From: Miniimonas arenae
GTDB lineage: Bacteria > Actinomycetota > Actinomycetes > Actinomycetales > Beutenbergiaceae
Direction: 5' to 3'
Assembly: GCF_006351005.1 (NCBI RefSeq)
Contig: NZ_VENP01000011.1
Location: 1-64,000, forward strand
Length of the DNA: 64,000 nucleotides
Positions 42,397 to 50,624 of this stretch are shown here, piece after piece. The position numbers were made by a program, and so were the translations under genes. The notes under the pieces are model-generated. The model was not told the origin of the DNA and made no database searches. It worked only from the letters and a program-made list of their open reading frames with translations. Within the stretch, counting starts at the first letter, position 1. Each line of letters opens with the position of its first letter.

Positions 42397-43790
42397 GCCG
42401 GCCACCCCTGCTCCGCGGCGAGGCGGAGGTCCCCGGGCGCGTCGAGCACCGCGATCGCCTCGACGTGGTGGGTGTGCGGGAAGAGGTCGTAGGCCTGCAG
42501 GTCGCTCAGCACGTAGCCGCGGGCGACGGCGCGGGCCGCGTCCCGCGCCAGCGCGGCGGGGTCGCACGCTACGTAGACGATGCGCCGCGGGCGCAGCGCG
42601 GTCAGGGCGTCGACCACGCCGCGACCGGCGCCGACCCGGGGCGGGTCGAGCACCACGACGTCGGGTCGCACGTCAGCGAGCAGGCCGCGCGTCCCGGGCG
42701 CCCGGGTCTGCGCGTCGGCCCTCGTCCGGCCGCCGCGCCCCGAGCGGCCCCGCGCGCCGCGGCCGCCGCCCTCGCCTCGACCTCGGGGCGCGTGGCCGTC
42801 GGCGGCCTGCGCGAGCAGGTGGTCGACGTCGCCCTCGACGAGCCGCACCCACGGGTGGGCGCGCGCGTTGCGCCGGGCGTAGCGTGCGCCGTCGCCGGCC
42901 CCCTCGACGGCGACCACGACGCCGGACTCCCCCACCGCGTCCGCGAGCGGGAGCGTGAGCAGGCCGGCGCCGGAGTAGAGCTCGAGGACGTGCTCGCCCT
43001 CGCGCAGGTCCGCCGCGGTCAGCACGCGCTCGGCCAGCAGGCTCGGCGCCTGGGGGTGCACCTGCCAGAAGCCCGTGCCCGCGACGCGGAACTCGTACTC
43101 CCGGCTCGCGCCCGCGGGGTCGGTCACCGTCACGCGCTCGACGACGCCGGCCCGCACGCCCGGTCGGCCGGGCGCGGGCTCGCCGTCGACGTAGACCGCC
43201 AGGCCGTCGTGCGCCGCGACGACGTCGAGGCGGGTGCCCGGCGGCCAGGACTCCTCGAGCACGCCGGAGGAGCGGATCTGCTCGACGGCGAGCGGCATGT
43301 CCGGCACGGGCACGAGCGCGTGGCTGCGGTGGCGGTGCATCGCCGGGCGACCCTCGGCGTCGACGACGAGCTCGATGCGGGTGCGCGTGCCGAGCCCGCC
43401 GCGCGCCTCCTCGCCCGGCGCCGCGTGCACCGGCACGTCCGGCACCTCGAGGTGGCCGATGCGCCGCAGCGTGTCGGCGATGACGGTCGCCTTCCAGCGG
43501 CGCTGGGCCTCGAGCGTGAGGTGGCCGAGCTCGGCGCCGCCCACGCCGCCCGGCCCGGCCGGCGGCCACACGTGCGGCACCCGGTCCGGGGAGGGCTCGT
43601 GGACGCTGATCGCGTCACCGCGCCAGAACCGCGCGCCCTCGCCGGCGTCGGTGAGCCGGACGTCCACGAGCTCGCCCGGCGCGGCGTGCCGCACGAAGAC
43701 GACGCGACCCTCGTGCCGGGCGACGACGTGCCCGCCGTGCGCCGGGGCGCCCGTGCGGACGCCGCGCAGCACGTGGCCGTCCTGGCTCAC
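42393..43790 (-). CDS. TRAM-domain class I SAM-dependent RNA methyltransferase (TrmA/RlmD type)
   Basis: 465 residues. An N-terminal TRAM domain (GGHVVARHEGRVVFVRHAAPGELVDVRL) is followed by a m5U-methyltransferase core: GTGFWQVHPQAPSLLAERV, ELYSGAGLLTLPLAD (SAM motif I), VVLDPPRVGAGRGV, and YVACDPAALARDA with the catalytic Cys. It lacks the N-terminal 4Fe-4S Cys set of RlmD. An Arg/Gly-rich insertion (about 325-350, GRGEGGGRGARG...) between motifs may aid RNA binding and is unusual. It probably methylates uridine C5 in rRNA or tRNA. It overlaps the LacI gene upstream and the ATPase gene downstream by 4 bp each. Confidence 0.88.
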   Translation of the reverse strand: MSQDGHVLRGVRTGAPAHGGHVVARHEGRVVFVRHAAPGELVDVRLTDAGEGARFWRGDAISVHEPSPDRVPHVWPPAGPGGVGGAELGHLTLEAQRRWKATVIADTLRRIGHLEVPDVPVHAAPGEEARGGLGTRTRIELVVDAEGRPAMHRHRSHALVPVPDMPLAVEQIRSSGVLEESWPPGTRLDVVAAHDGLAVYVDGEPAPGRPGVRAGVVERVTVTDPAGASREYEFRVAGTGFWQVHPQAPSLLAERVLTAADLREGEHVLELYSGAGLLTLPLADAVGESGVVVAVEGAGDGARYARRNARAHPWVRLVEGDVDHLLAQAADGHAPRGRGEGGGRGARGRSGRGGRTRADAQTRAPGTRGLLADVRPDVVVLDPPRVGAGRGVVDALTALRPRRIVYVACDPAALARDAARAVARGYVLSDLQAYDLFPHTHHVEAIAVLDAPGDLRLAAEQGWPA

Positions 43791-44848
43791 GAGCGCCCCC
43801 CGCGCAGGGGAGCCCCCGAGGAGGCCCGTGGGATGAGGGTCGGCATGGCGCGTTCGATCCGCGGCTCGCCGTGCTCGGCGAGCAGGTCGAGCGCGGTGGC
43901 GGCGATGTGGTCGTACGGGACGAGGACCGAGGAGAGCGGCACCGGCATCCGGCGGGAGAACGGGATGTCGTTGTAGCCCACGATCGCCACGTCCTGCCCC
44001 GGGACCTGGCCGGCCCGGTACGCGGCCGACATCACCCCGATGGCGAGGTTGTCGTTCGCGGCGAACACCGCCGTCGGTCGCTCTGCCGCGGGAAGGGCGA
44101 ACAGTCGCTCGCCGGCGAGCACGCCGTCGTCCACGCCGTACGTCGGCGCGTGGCCGACGAGCTCGGCGGGCGCCTCGAGGCCGCGCTCGGTGAGGGCGCG
44201 CCTCGCCCCGGCCAGCCGCGATCGCGCGGTCGAGGTGAACGCGGGTCCTGCCACGACGGCGACGCGCTCGTGCCCGAGGTCGAGCAGGTGGCGCGTCGCG
44301 AGGTAGCCACCCGTCTCGTCGTCGCCGAGCGAGGACGCGCTCACGCCGTCGGTCCGCAGCACGAGGACGTGCGGGATCCCGCGCTCGCGCAGCGACGCGG
44401 GGAGGGAGTCGTCGAAGCGCGCCGTCGCCAGCACGAGGCCGTCGACGTTGCGGTCGAGCAGCGTCTCGGTGGCGCGCGCCTCGTCCTGCGGGTCGTCACC
44501 GCTCGTCGCGACGACCGCCATGAAGCCGCGCGCTCGCGCGGCGCTCTCGACCGCCTCGTACATGACGGCCATCACGGTGTCGGACAGCCGCGGGACCAGC
44601 ATGCCGATCGTCCCGGTCGCACCACGGCGCAGGCCGGCCGCGATCGCGTTGCGGCGGTAGCCCAGCTCGTCGGCGGCGCGGCGCACCCGGTCAGCGCTCG
44701 CCGAGCGCGACCGGGGCCCCCGTTCGTCCAGCACGCGGCTCGCGGTCGAGACGGACACCCCGGCTGCGTCGGCGACGTCACGCAGCGTCACGACCTGTCG
44801 TTCGAACGCCACGTCCACCCCCGGTTCGGTCTGGCCTGCACCCGCCAT
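43787..44848 (-). CDS. LacI-family transcriptional regulator
   Basis: 353 residues from ATG 44848, which follows a purine-rich GGATGGAAGG. The HTH VTLRDVADAAGVSVSTASRVLDERGPRS is typical of the family, and the periplasmic-binding-like effector domain follows (GTIGMLVPRLSDTVMAVMYEAVE, ATRHLLDLGHERVAVVAGPAF, AVFAANDNLAIGVM). It probably represses the divergent DHDPS-family gene and the Nramp-like gene through the matching operators at 44955 and 47576. A half-site CGGGAACGAT (44898-44907) lies in its own promoter region, so autoregulation is possible. Its stop overlaps the RNA methyltransferase GTG; linking a local repressor to two housekeeping-type genes is odd. Confidence 0.93.
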   Translation of the reverse strand: MAGAGQTEPGVDVAFERQVVTLRDVADAAGVSVSTASRVLDERGPRSRSASADRVRRAADELGYRRNAIAAGLRRGATGTIGMLVPRLSDTVMAVMYEAVESAARARGFMAVVATSGDDPQDEARATETLLDRNVDGLVLATARFDDSLPASLRERGIPHVLVLRTDGVSASSLGDDETGGYLATRHLLDLGHERVAVVAGPAFTSTARSRLAGARRALTERGLEAPAELVGHAPTYGVDDGVLAGERLFALPAAERPTAVFAANDNLAIGVMSAAYRAGQVPGQDVAIVGYNDIPFSRRMPVPLSSVLVPYDHIAATALDLLAEHGEPRIERAMPTLIPRASSGAPLRGGRS

Positions 44849-44924
44849 CCTTCCATCCGCTCGGCCACGCCGCCGCGCCACCATCGCGCCGGCGACCCGG
44901 GAACGATCCGTGGCAGACGCAGGG

Positions 44925-44954
44925 TTGACCTGTGATCGGGACGGGGGGCATACT
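44925..44954 (+). promoter_or_regulatory. Promoter of the DHDPS-family gene
   Basis: TTGACC (44925-44930), 18 bp, CATACT (44949-44954). Transcription would start at about 44961, inside the LacI-type operator that begins at 44955, so bound repressor would block initiation. Confidence 0.6.
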
Positions 44955-44980
44955 TGCAATCGTTCCCGTGAACGATTGCA
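44955..44980. promoter_or_regulatory. LacI-type operator 1
   Basis: TGCAATCGTTC (44955-44965), CCGT, GAACGATTGCA (44970-44980): perfect 11-bp arms around a 4-bp centre. It begins directly after the -10 box. The left half recurs exactly before the Nramp-like gene. Confidence 0.8.
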
Positions 44981-45006
44981 CGTTGATCCCGACAAGGAGA
45001 AGAACA

Positions 45007-45942
45007 ATGACGTTGGACATGCGCGGCATCAACCCGGCCCCCGTGACGCCCTTCACCCGCGACGGTGCGGTGGACGTCGAGGCCATCCACCGCCTCGGCG
45101 GCTACCTGGGCTCCCTGCCCTACGTGAAGAGCCTCATCGTGCTGGGCCACGCGGGCGAGGGCACGTTCCTCACCCAGGCCGAGCAGGTGCAGGTGATCGA
45201 GGAGTTCGTGGCGTCCACCGACGGGCGCGTCCCGGTCATCGCGGGCATCACCGGCGAGGGCACGGCCGTCGCCGTCGAGGAGTCGCGCCGCGCGGTCGCC
45301 GCGGGCGCCGCCGCCGGGCTCATCTACCCCTCGCACGGCTGGCTGCGCTTCGGCTTCCAGAAGGGCGCCCCGCAGGACCGCTACAAGGCGATCTACGAGG
45401 AGGCAGGCCTGCCCAGCATCCTCTTCCAGTACCCGGACGTCACCAAGGCGTCCTACGACCTCGAGACCCAGCTCGAGATCGCCGGCCAGGAGGGTGTGTT
45501 CGCCACCAAGAACGGCGTGCGGAACATGAAGCGGTGGGACACCGAGATCCCGATCCTCCGCGAGACCTACCCCGACCTGCAGATCCTCTCCTGCCACGAC
45601 GAGTACCTGCTGCACACGGCGTTCGACGTGGACGGCTTCCTCGTCGGCTACGGCAACATGGCGTCGGAGCTGCTGAACGAGCTGCTCGAGGCCGGCAAGG
45701 CGCAGGACTACGCCGCGGCGAAGGCCGTGCACACCAAGCTCTTCCCGCTCACCCAGGCCGTGTACCACCGCGGCTCGCACATGGAGGGCACCGTGGCCCT
45801 CAAGGAGGCGCTGGTCGCCCGCGGCATCCTCGAGCACGCGACCGTCCGCTCGCCGCTCCTCCCGCTCGCCGAGGGCGCGCACGAGGAGATCGCGGCCGCG
45901 CTGGCGTTCGCGGGCCTCGGCCAGGCGGTCGTCCCCGCCTGA
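45007..45942 (+). CDS. DHDPS/NAL-family aldolase-type lyase (not a true DapA)
   Basis: 311 residues. The TIM-barrel DHDPS fold is clear, with Schiff-base Lys168 (FATKNG) and catalytic Tyr142 (LFQYPD), equivalent to K161/Y133 of E. coli DapA. The pyruvate carboxylate-binding GTTGE/GSTGE motif is GHAGE here (47-51), so both Thr/Ser positions have changed, and the usual Arg138-type residue is not obvious. It is therefore probably a catabolic aldolase or dehydratase acting on a keto acid rather than lysine biosynthesis. ATG 45007 follows AAGGAGA at 6 nt. A LacI operator controls it, and a strong terminator follows, then transporter genes. Confidence 0.85.
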   Translation: MTLDMRGINPAPVTPFTRDGAVDVEAIHRLGGYLGSLPYVKSLIVLGHAGEGTFLTQAEQVQVIEEFVASTDGRVPVIAGITGEGTAVAVEESRRAVAAGAAAGLIYPSHGWLRFGFQKGAPQDRYKAIYEEAGLPSILFQYPDVTKASYDLETQLEIAGQEGVFATKNGVRNMKRWDTEIPILRETYPDLQILSCHDEYLLHTAFDVDGFLVGYGNMASELLNELLEAGKAQDYAAAKAVHTKLFPLTQAVYHRGSHMEGTVALKEALVARGILEHATVRSPLLPLAEGAHEEIAAALAFAGLGQAVVPA

Positions 45943-45958
45943 TCGGCCCACACAGATC

Positions 45959-45993
45959 TCCCGGCCGCGCGGCTCACCCCCGCGCGGCCGGGA
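45959..45993 (+). terminator. 14-bp hairpin terminator after the DHDPS-family gene
   Basis: TCCCGGCCGCGCGG (45959-45972), 7-nt loop, CCGCGCGGCCGGGA (45980-45993): a perfect stem 16 nt after the stop. It would separate this gene from the dcu-type gene or limit readthrough. Confidence 0.7.
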
Positions 45994-46091
45994 CGCCCCG
46001 CTCCCCCGACGTTCCCGTTCCTCCCCCAGGGTGCCGGCCCACCCGCAGGCCTACGGCGTCTCGACGCCGCCATCGAAGGAGATGACCCGCG

Positions 46092-46196
46092 TTGTCCGGC
46101 ACCCCGACGGGCGGCCCCGTGCGCCCCCGTCCCACCACCCCCGCTCCCACCCCGTTCCCGCGGCCGCTCGCGGTCGCCAGGGGGTGGCGGCGATGA
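46092..46196 (+). CDS. Possible 34-codon leader ORF coupled to the dcu-type gene
   Basis: A TTG at 46092 lies 10 nt after GAAGGAG and opens a 34-codon frame (Pro/Arg/Thr-rich) whose TGA overlaps the dcu ATG as ATGA. The good Shine-Dalgarno and exact overlap suggest translation coupling, but the peptide has no recognisable family. The same Shine-Dalgarno sits 0-1 nt before an in-frame ATG of the dcu frame at 46082, which is too close to be used. It could equally be chance. Confidence 0.25.
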   Translation: MSGTPTGGPVRPRPTTPAPTPFPRPLAVARGWRR

Positions 46197-47520
46197 TCTG
46201 GCTCCACCTGCTCATCCTGCTCGGCGCCATCGCGATCGGCGCCAAGGTCGGCGGCATCGGCATCGGGTTCGCGGGGGGCCTCGGCGTCCTGCTGCTCGGC
46301 CTCACGGGCGCCACGGTCTCGCTCGACGACCTGCCCCTCACCGTCGTGGCGTTCATCATGGTGGTGATCGTCGCCGTCGCCGCCATGCAGGTCGCCGGCG
46401 GCATGGACTACCTCGTCGATCTCGCCGACCGAGTGCTGCGGGCCAACCCCAAACGACTCACCGTGCTCGGTCCGGTCGTCATCTACCTGCTCACGCTCAC
46501 CGCCAGCACCGGTCAGGCGTCCTTCGCGACGATGCCGGTGATCGTGGAGGCAAGGAGAACGACGTCCGCCCGCAGCGCGCCCTCACGATCGGCGTCGCGG
46601 CCTCGCTCGTCGCGATCACCGCCTCCCCGATCTCAGCGTCCGTCCTGTTCATGTCCTCCCTCCTGGAGGACGGGGACACGGGCTGGGACTACCTGCTCCT
46701 GCTCGCCATCGTGATGCCAGCGACACTGCTCGCGGTCCTCGCGACCTCGGTGCTCTACCTCGTCTGGGACCGCGCGCGGGGCCGCACCGCGCTGTCGACG
46801 CTGCCCGAGTACGCCGAGCGTCTGCGCACCGGTGAGGCGCGGCCTCCGCAGCCGCACGAGGCGCGCGACCTGCCGCCCGGCGCCCGACGCTCGGTGGTGA
46901 TCTTCGTCGTCGGACTCGTCGCGGTGCTCACCTACGCGGTCCTCACGAGCGAGCGGGTCGGCCTCGTCGACCCGCCCGCGATGAACGGCGCGGCGGCTCG
47001 CGTCGCGGCCATGCTGACCGTCGCCCTGGCGATCCTCGTGCTGTGCCGCGGGGACGTGAAAGAGATCCCGTCGGCCTCGACCTTCAAGGTCGGCATGACG
47101 GCGTGCACGTGCATCCTCGGCGTGGCCTGGCTCGGCTCGACCTTTGTCAACAACCACAGCGAGCTCATCGGCGAGCTGGCGGGCGATGCACTGGTGCAGT
47201 GGCCGTGGCTGCTCGCCGTCGTCATGATCCTTGCCTCGTCGCTGCTCTACTCCCAGGCCGCGACGGCGCAGGCGCTGATGCCGACCGCGCTCGCCCTCGG
47301 CGTCGCGCCGGCTGCGATCGTGGCGGCGTTCCCCGCCACCTCCGGCATGTTCATCCTGCCGACCTACCCGACCCTCCTGGCCGCCGCCGAGCTCGACGAC
47401 ACCGGTTCCACGCGGCTCGGCCGCCACGTGTTCGACCACCCGTTCCTCGTTCCGGGCCTGATCGTGGCCGGGCTGTCCGTGACGCTGTCGTTCGTCTTCG
47501 CGGGCCTGTACGGGGCGTGA
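46193..47520 (+). pseudogene. DcuA/DcuB-family C4-dicarboxylate transporter gene with frameshift
   Basis: The product follows E. coli DcuA throughout: ILLGAIAIGAKVGGIGIGFAGGLGVLLLG, MQVAGGMDYLVDLADRVLR, then, after the shift, ITASPISASVLFMSSLLE, STFKVGMTACTCILGVAWLGSTFVNN, LLYSQAATAQALMPTALALGV and FILPTYPTLLAAAELDDTGSTRLG. Reading frame 1 (ATG 46193, AGGGGG Shine-Dalgarno) is correct up to GTG GAG at 46549. Two bases (GC) then precede AAG GAG AAC, which continues in another frame to the stop at 47520. Family members have VAKE here, so four bases seem missing (or two gained). As it stands the protein would be cut after ~120 residues plus ~55 out-of-frame ones. A sequencing error must be excluded; otherwise it is a recent pseudogene. 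Confidence 0.85.
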
Positions 47521-47545
47521 CGCGGCGACCTCCGGGAACTGGCCC

Positions 47546-47575
47546 TTGACGGCGGCCTCGACGCGCCCGCACACT
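47546..47575 (+). promoter_or_regulatory. Promoter of the Nramp-like gene
   Basis: TTGACG (47546-47551), 18 bp, CACACT (47570-47575), then immediately the operator TGCAATCGTTCCC. Elements and spacing are the same as in the promoter at 44925. Confidence 0.6.
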
Positions 47576-47600
47576 TGCAATCGTTCCCGGGAACGTTCCT
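47576..47600. promoter_or_regulatory. LacI-type operator 2 before the Nramp-like gene
   Basis: TGCAATCGTTCCC shares the left half of operator 1 exactly; the core CGTTCCCGGGAACG is a perfect 14-bp palindrome and the right outer arm (TTCCT) is diverged. Its position relative to the -10 is identical to operator 1. Confidence 0.7.
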
Positions 47601-47697
47601 TATCGAACGTCCCTCGCGGTCATGCACCCCGTGACCACTCGTCCGAGCCTTCCCGTCGACGTCGACCCGCGGCAGAGTTGCCGCTACGGAGGACCCC

Positions 47698-49056
47698 ATG
47701 CACGACACGACCCGTCCCACCGGCACCGTCGCCCCAGCGGCCGTCCGCGCAGACCCGCTCCCCCAGACGGTCGCGGGCCCGCCCGCGCCAGAGCGGCAGG
47801 CAGCCGCGTCCACCGCAGTGCCGAGCGCCACGGGCGAGACGACCACCACCGGTCGTCGCTCCTTCGTCCGGCTGCTGCGGATGGCCGGCCCCGCATTCGT
47901 AGTCGGCTGCTGGGGCTTCGGCCCCGGCAACCTCACCACGTCGATCCAGGCCGGCTCCGGCTTCGGGTACCAGCTCGTCTGGGTCGTCGTGGCGGCGACG
48001 ATCCTCATGCTCACGCTGACCGACATGAGTGTCCGCATCGGCATCAAGTCCCCCGTCTCGCTGCTCACCGCGGTCAAGCAGCGGCTCGGCACCTGGGTGG
48101 GCTACCTCGCCGGCTGCGCCGTGTTCGTCATCACGCTGATGTTCTCCGTCGGCAACGCGGTCGGGTCCGGCCTGGCCCTCTCGATGCTCTTCGGCGGCGC
48201 GCCGGTGTTCTGGTCCGTCGTGTGCACGCTCGCCGTCGCCGTCGTGCTCGTGCTGCGCAACGTCTACGGCGTGATGGAGCGGGTGATGATCGTCGCGATG
48301 GCGCTCATGGCCCTCGCGTTCGTGCTGTCGGCGGTGCTCGCCCGACCGGACTGGTGGCTCGCCGTCGAGGGCCTCGTCCCGCGCGTCCCGGAGGGCTCCA
48401 CGACCATCGTCATCGCCCTCATCGGCACCTGTCTCTCGGCGAACGCCGCCTTCTACAGCGCCTACGGGACGCGCGAGCGTCGGCGGACGGAGTCGCAGTA
48501 CCGCGACATCACCGTCGCCGACACGGTGCCCGGCATCGTCGCGCCCGGCGTCATGACGGCCCTCGTGATCCTCGTGGCGGCCAAGGTGTTCGACGGTCCC
48601 GGCGAGATCGCCTCGACGATCGGTCAGCTCTCCTCCGTGTTCGAGCCGCTCGCCGGCAGCGTGGGCACCTGGGTCTTCTCTCTCGGCTTCTTCGCGGCGG
48701 CGTTCTCCGCGATGACCGCCAACGCGACCGCCGGCGGCACGATGCTCTCCGACGCGCTCGGGAAGGGCGCCTCCGCGTCCACGAAGGCCGCCCGCATCTT
48801 CTCCGGCGTCATCCTCACCGTGGGTCTCGTCGTCACCGCCATCTTCCAGGCCTCGCCGGTGCAGCTCATCGTGATCGCGCAGTCCCTCACCGTGCTCACC
48901 GCGCCGGTGCTGTGCTTCCTGCTCGTCTACATGGCGACGAAGGCGGAGTTCATGGGCCGACTCCGGGACCGGTGGTGGCAGGTCGCGCTCGGCGCCGTGG
49001 CCTTCGTGGTGCTCGGGGTGTTCTGGGTCCAGCTCGTGATCGGGCTCGTCTCGTGA
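47698..49056 (+). CDS. Nramp-like transporter lacking canonical metal-binding residues
   Basis: 452 residues, about 11 membrane segments after a ~55-residue Pro/Ala-rich N-terminus. It follows the Nramp (MntH) fold: GPAFVVGCWGFGPGNLTTSIQAGS for helix 1 and AGSVGTWVFSLGFFAAAFSAMTANATAGG later on. The helix 1 motif DPGN is GPGN (75-78), so the metal-ligand Asp is Gly; in helix 6 the usual MPHN is SANA (about 247-250), so the Met ligand is lost as well. A classical Mn/Fe transporter is therefore unlikely; Nramp-related Mg2+ transporters or an organic substrate are alternatives. ATG 47698 follows GGAGGA. A LacI operator suggests induction by a small metabolite together with the DHDPS-family enzyme. 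Confidence 0.85.
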   Translation: MHDTTRPTGTVAPAAVRADPLPQTVAGPPAPERQAAASTAVPSATGETTTTGRRSFVRLLRMAGPAFVVGCWGFGPGNLTTSIQAGSGFGYQLVWVVVAATILMLTLTDMSVRIGIKSPVSLLTAVKQRLGTWVGYLAGCAVFVITLMFSVGNAVGSGLALSMLFGGAPVFWSVVCTLAVAVVLVLRNVYGVMERVMIVAMALMALAFVLSAVLARPDWWLAVEGLVPRVPEGSTTIVIALIGTCLSANAAFYSAYGTRERRRTESQYRDITVADTVPGIVAPGVMTALVILVAAKVFDGPGEIASTIGQLSSVFEPLAGSVGTWVFSLGFFAAAFSAMTANATAGGTMLSDALGKGASASTKAARIFSGVILTVGLVVTAIFQASPVQLIVIAQSLTVLTAPVLCFLLVYMATKAEFMGRLRDRWWQVALGAVAFVVLGVFWVQLVIGLVS

Positions 49057-49082
49057 CCGGCCTCCTCGCGTGATCCCCGGCC

Positions 49083-49103
49083 GACGGCGAAGGCCCCGCC
49101 GTC
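49083..49103 (+). terminator. Hairpin after the Nramp-like gene
   Basis: GACGGCG (49083-49089), 7-nt loop, CGCCGTC (49097-49103), 26 nt after the stop. It is short and GC-only without a T-tract. Confidence 0.4.
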
Positions 49104-49298
49104 CCTGACGGCGCACGCCCGGGCTCGATCCTGACCGAGACCCTTGAACCCGCACGGGTCCGGGGGTCTGGGCGCGTCGGCCGAGATCCGCCTGGCCCTG
49201 GGCGATGTCGGCGGCGCGTGGCACGCTCGACCCACGCCCCCGCCCCGGGGTGAGCACGTCCCCCTCGGACCCGCACCCGTCACTTTCGAGGAGCCCCC

Positions 49299-50558
49299 AT
49301 GAGCCTGGACAGCACCACCCGCGCCGACCTCCCCACCGGGACGACCGGACGCACGATCGTCGTCCTCGAGCCCGGTGCCCGCGGCGAGGGCGAGGGGCTT
49401 CTGCGGGACGTCACCGGCATCCGCGTGCAGCGCGTGGGCGATGCGCCGCCGGGCTCCGTCCCGGGCGAGGACGCCTACCTCGACCAGCTCGGCATCGCGA
49501 TCCTCGCGGCGGATCCCGACCAGGTCAGCGCCCTGGGCGCGGCCGCCGCCGGAACCGAGCTCCCCGTGCGCTCCTGCGAGCCAGAGGTCTACGTCCGTGC
49601 GCTGGGCCAGCACACCGCCGCGGTCTCGGCCGACGAGACCTACCTCGCGGAGGAGCCGGGCACCGACCCGGCCACGCTCTGGGCGGACTCGCCGAACGCG
49701 ACGTGGGGCATCCAGGCCGTGCACGCCGCGCCGCCCGCCGGAAGCCGCGCGCCCTGGGCCGGCTCCGGGATCACGGTCGCGGTGCTGGACACCGGAGTCG
49801 ATCTCGGCCACCCCGACCTGGCCGGGGTCGTCGTCGCCCACCAGAGCTTCGTCGACGGCGAGGAGGTGCACGACGGGCTGGGCCACGGCACGCACGTGGC
49901 GGGCACGATCGCCGGCGCGCACACGCCGCCGGGCGGGCAGCGCCGGTTCTCGGTCGCCCCCTCGGCGCGCCTCGCCGTCGGCAAGGTGCTCTCGAACGAG
50001 GGGTCGGGGTCCTCGGGCGGCGTGCTGGCGGGCATCAACTGGGCCGTCTCGCTCGGAGCGCCGGTCATCTCGATGTCGCTCGGCTCGGCCGTCGCCAAGG
50101 GCGAGACCTACCTGCAGTACTACGAGGCCGCCGCCCAGGCCGCGCTCGACGCGGGCTGCCTCATCGTCGCGGCCGCGGGCAACGAGGGGTACATGCCGGT
50201 CGGCTCACCCGCCAACTGCCCGAGCGTGATGGCCGTGGCCGCGCTCGACCGGGCGCTGCTGCGGGCGTCCTTCTCGTGCGTCGCGCTCAACGGCGACGGC
50301 GGCGAGGTGAACATCGCCGCGCCGGGGGTCGACGTCTACTCCTCCTACCCGGTGGCTCGGGGGTCCTACGCCTACCTCTCGGGCACGAGCATGGCGACGC
50401 CGCACGTGTCCGGGGTCGCCGCCGTGTACGCGCGGGCCACCGGGCTGCGCGGGCGCGAGCTGTGGGCGCGGGTGGTCGAGACCGCGCGGGGGACCGGGCA
50501 GGACGCGATGCTCGTCGGCGCCGGCTGCGCCACGGTGCCCACCCGGCCGCCGGCCTGA
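49299..50558 (+). CDS. Subtilisin-like serine peptidase (S8) without signal peptide
   Basis: 419 residues. Catalytic residues: Asp164 in VAVLDTGVD, His196 in GHGTHVAGT, Ser364 in SGTSMATPHVSG, with oxyanion Asn in AAAGNEG. The first ~150 residues include a propeptide-like region (GRTIVVLEPGARGEGEGLLRDVTGI...) but no hydrophobic signal sequence or twin-Arg, so the enzyme appears cytosolic or is exported by an unusual route. No C-terminal membrane anchor (as in mycosins) is present. ATG 49299 has GAGGAG close upstream. The next gene encodes a small protein resembling the S8 propeptide/I9 inhibitor fold, suggesting a protease-inhibitor pair. Confidence 0.92.
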   Translation: MSLDSTTRADLPTGTTGRTIVVLEPGARGEGEGLLRDVTGIRVQRVGDAPPGSVPGEDAYLDQLGIAILAADPDQVSALGAAAAGTELPVRSCEPEVYVRALGQHTAAVSADETYLAEEPGTDPATLWADSPNATWGIQAVHAAPPAGSRAPWAGSGITVAVLDTGVDLGHPDLAGVVVAHQSFVDGEEVHDGLGHGTHVAGTIAGAHTPPGGQRRFSVAPSARLAVGKVLSNEGSGSSGGVLAGINWAVSLGAPVISMSLGSAVAKGETYLQYYEAAAQAALDAGCLIVAAAGNEGYMPVGSPANCPSVMAVAALDRALLRASFSCVALNGDGGEVNIAAPGVDVYSSYPVARGSYAYLSGTSMATPHVSGVAAVYARATGLRGRELWARVVETARGTGQDAMLVGAGCATVPTRPPA

Positions 50559-50624
50559 GGATCGGGCGCGGCCCGGGGGTGAGCAGTCGTCGACGGCAGG
50601 CCGACCCGGGGTGAGAATGGAGGC

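Noticed and set aside
44898-44907. Third complete LacI operator in the lacI promoter
   Set aside because: Only one half (CGGGAACGAT) matches; the other side is not complementary, so it is noted as a half-site rather than a full operator.
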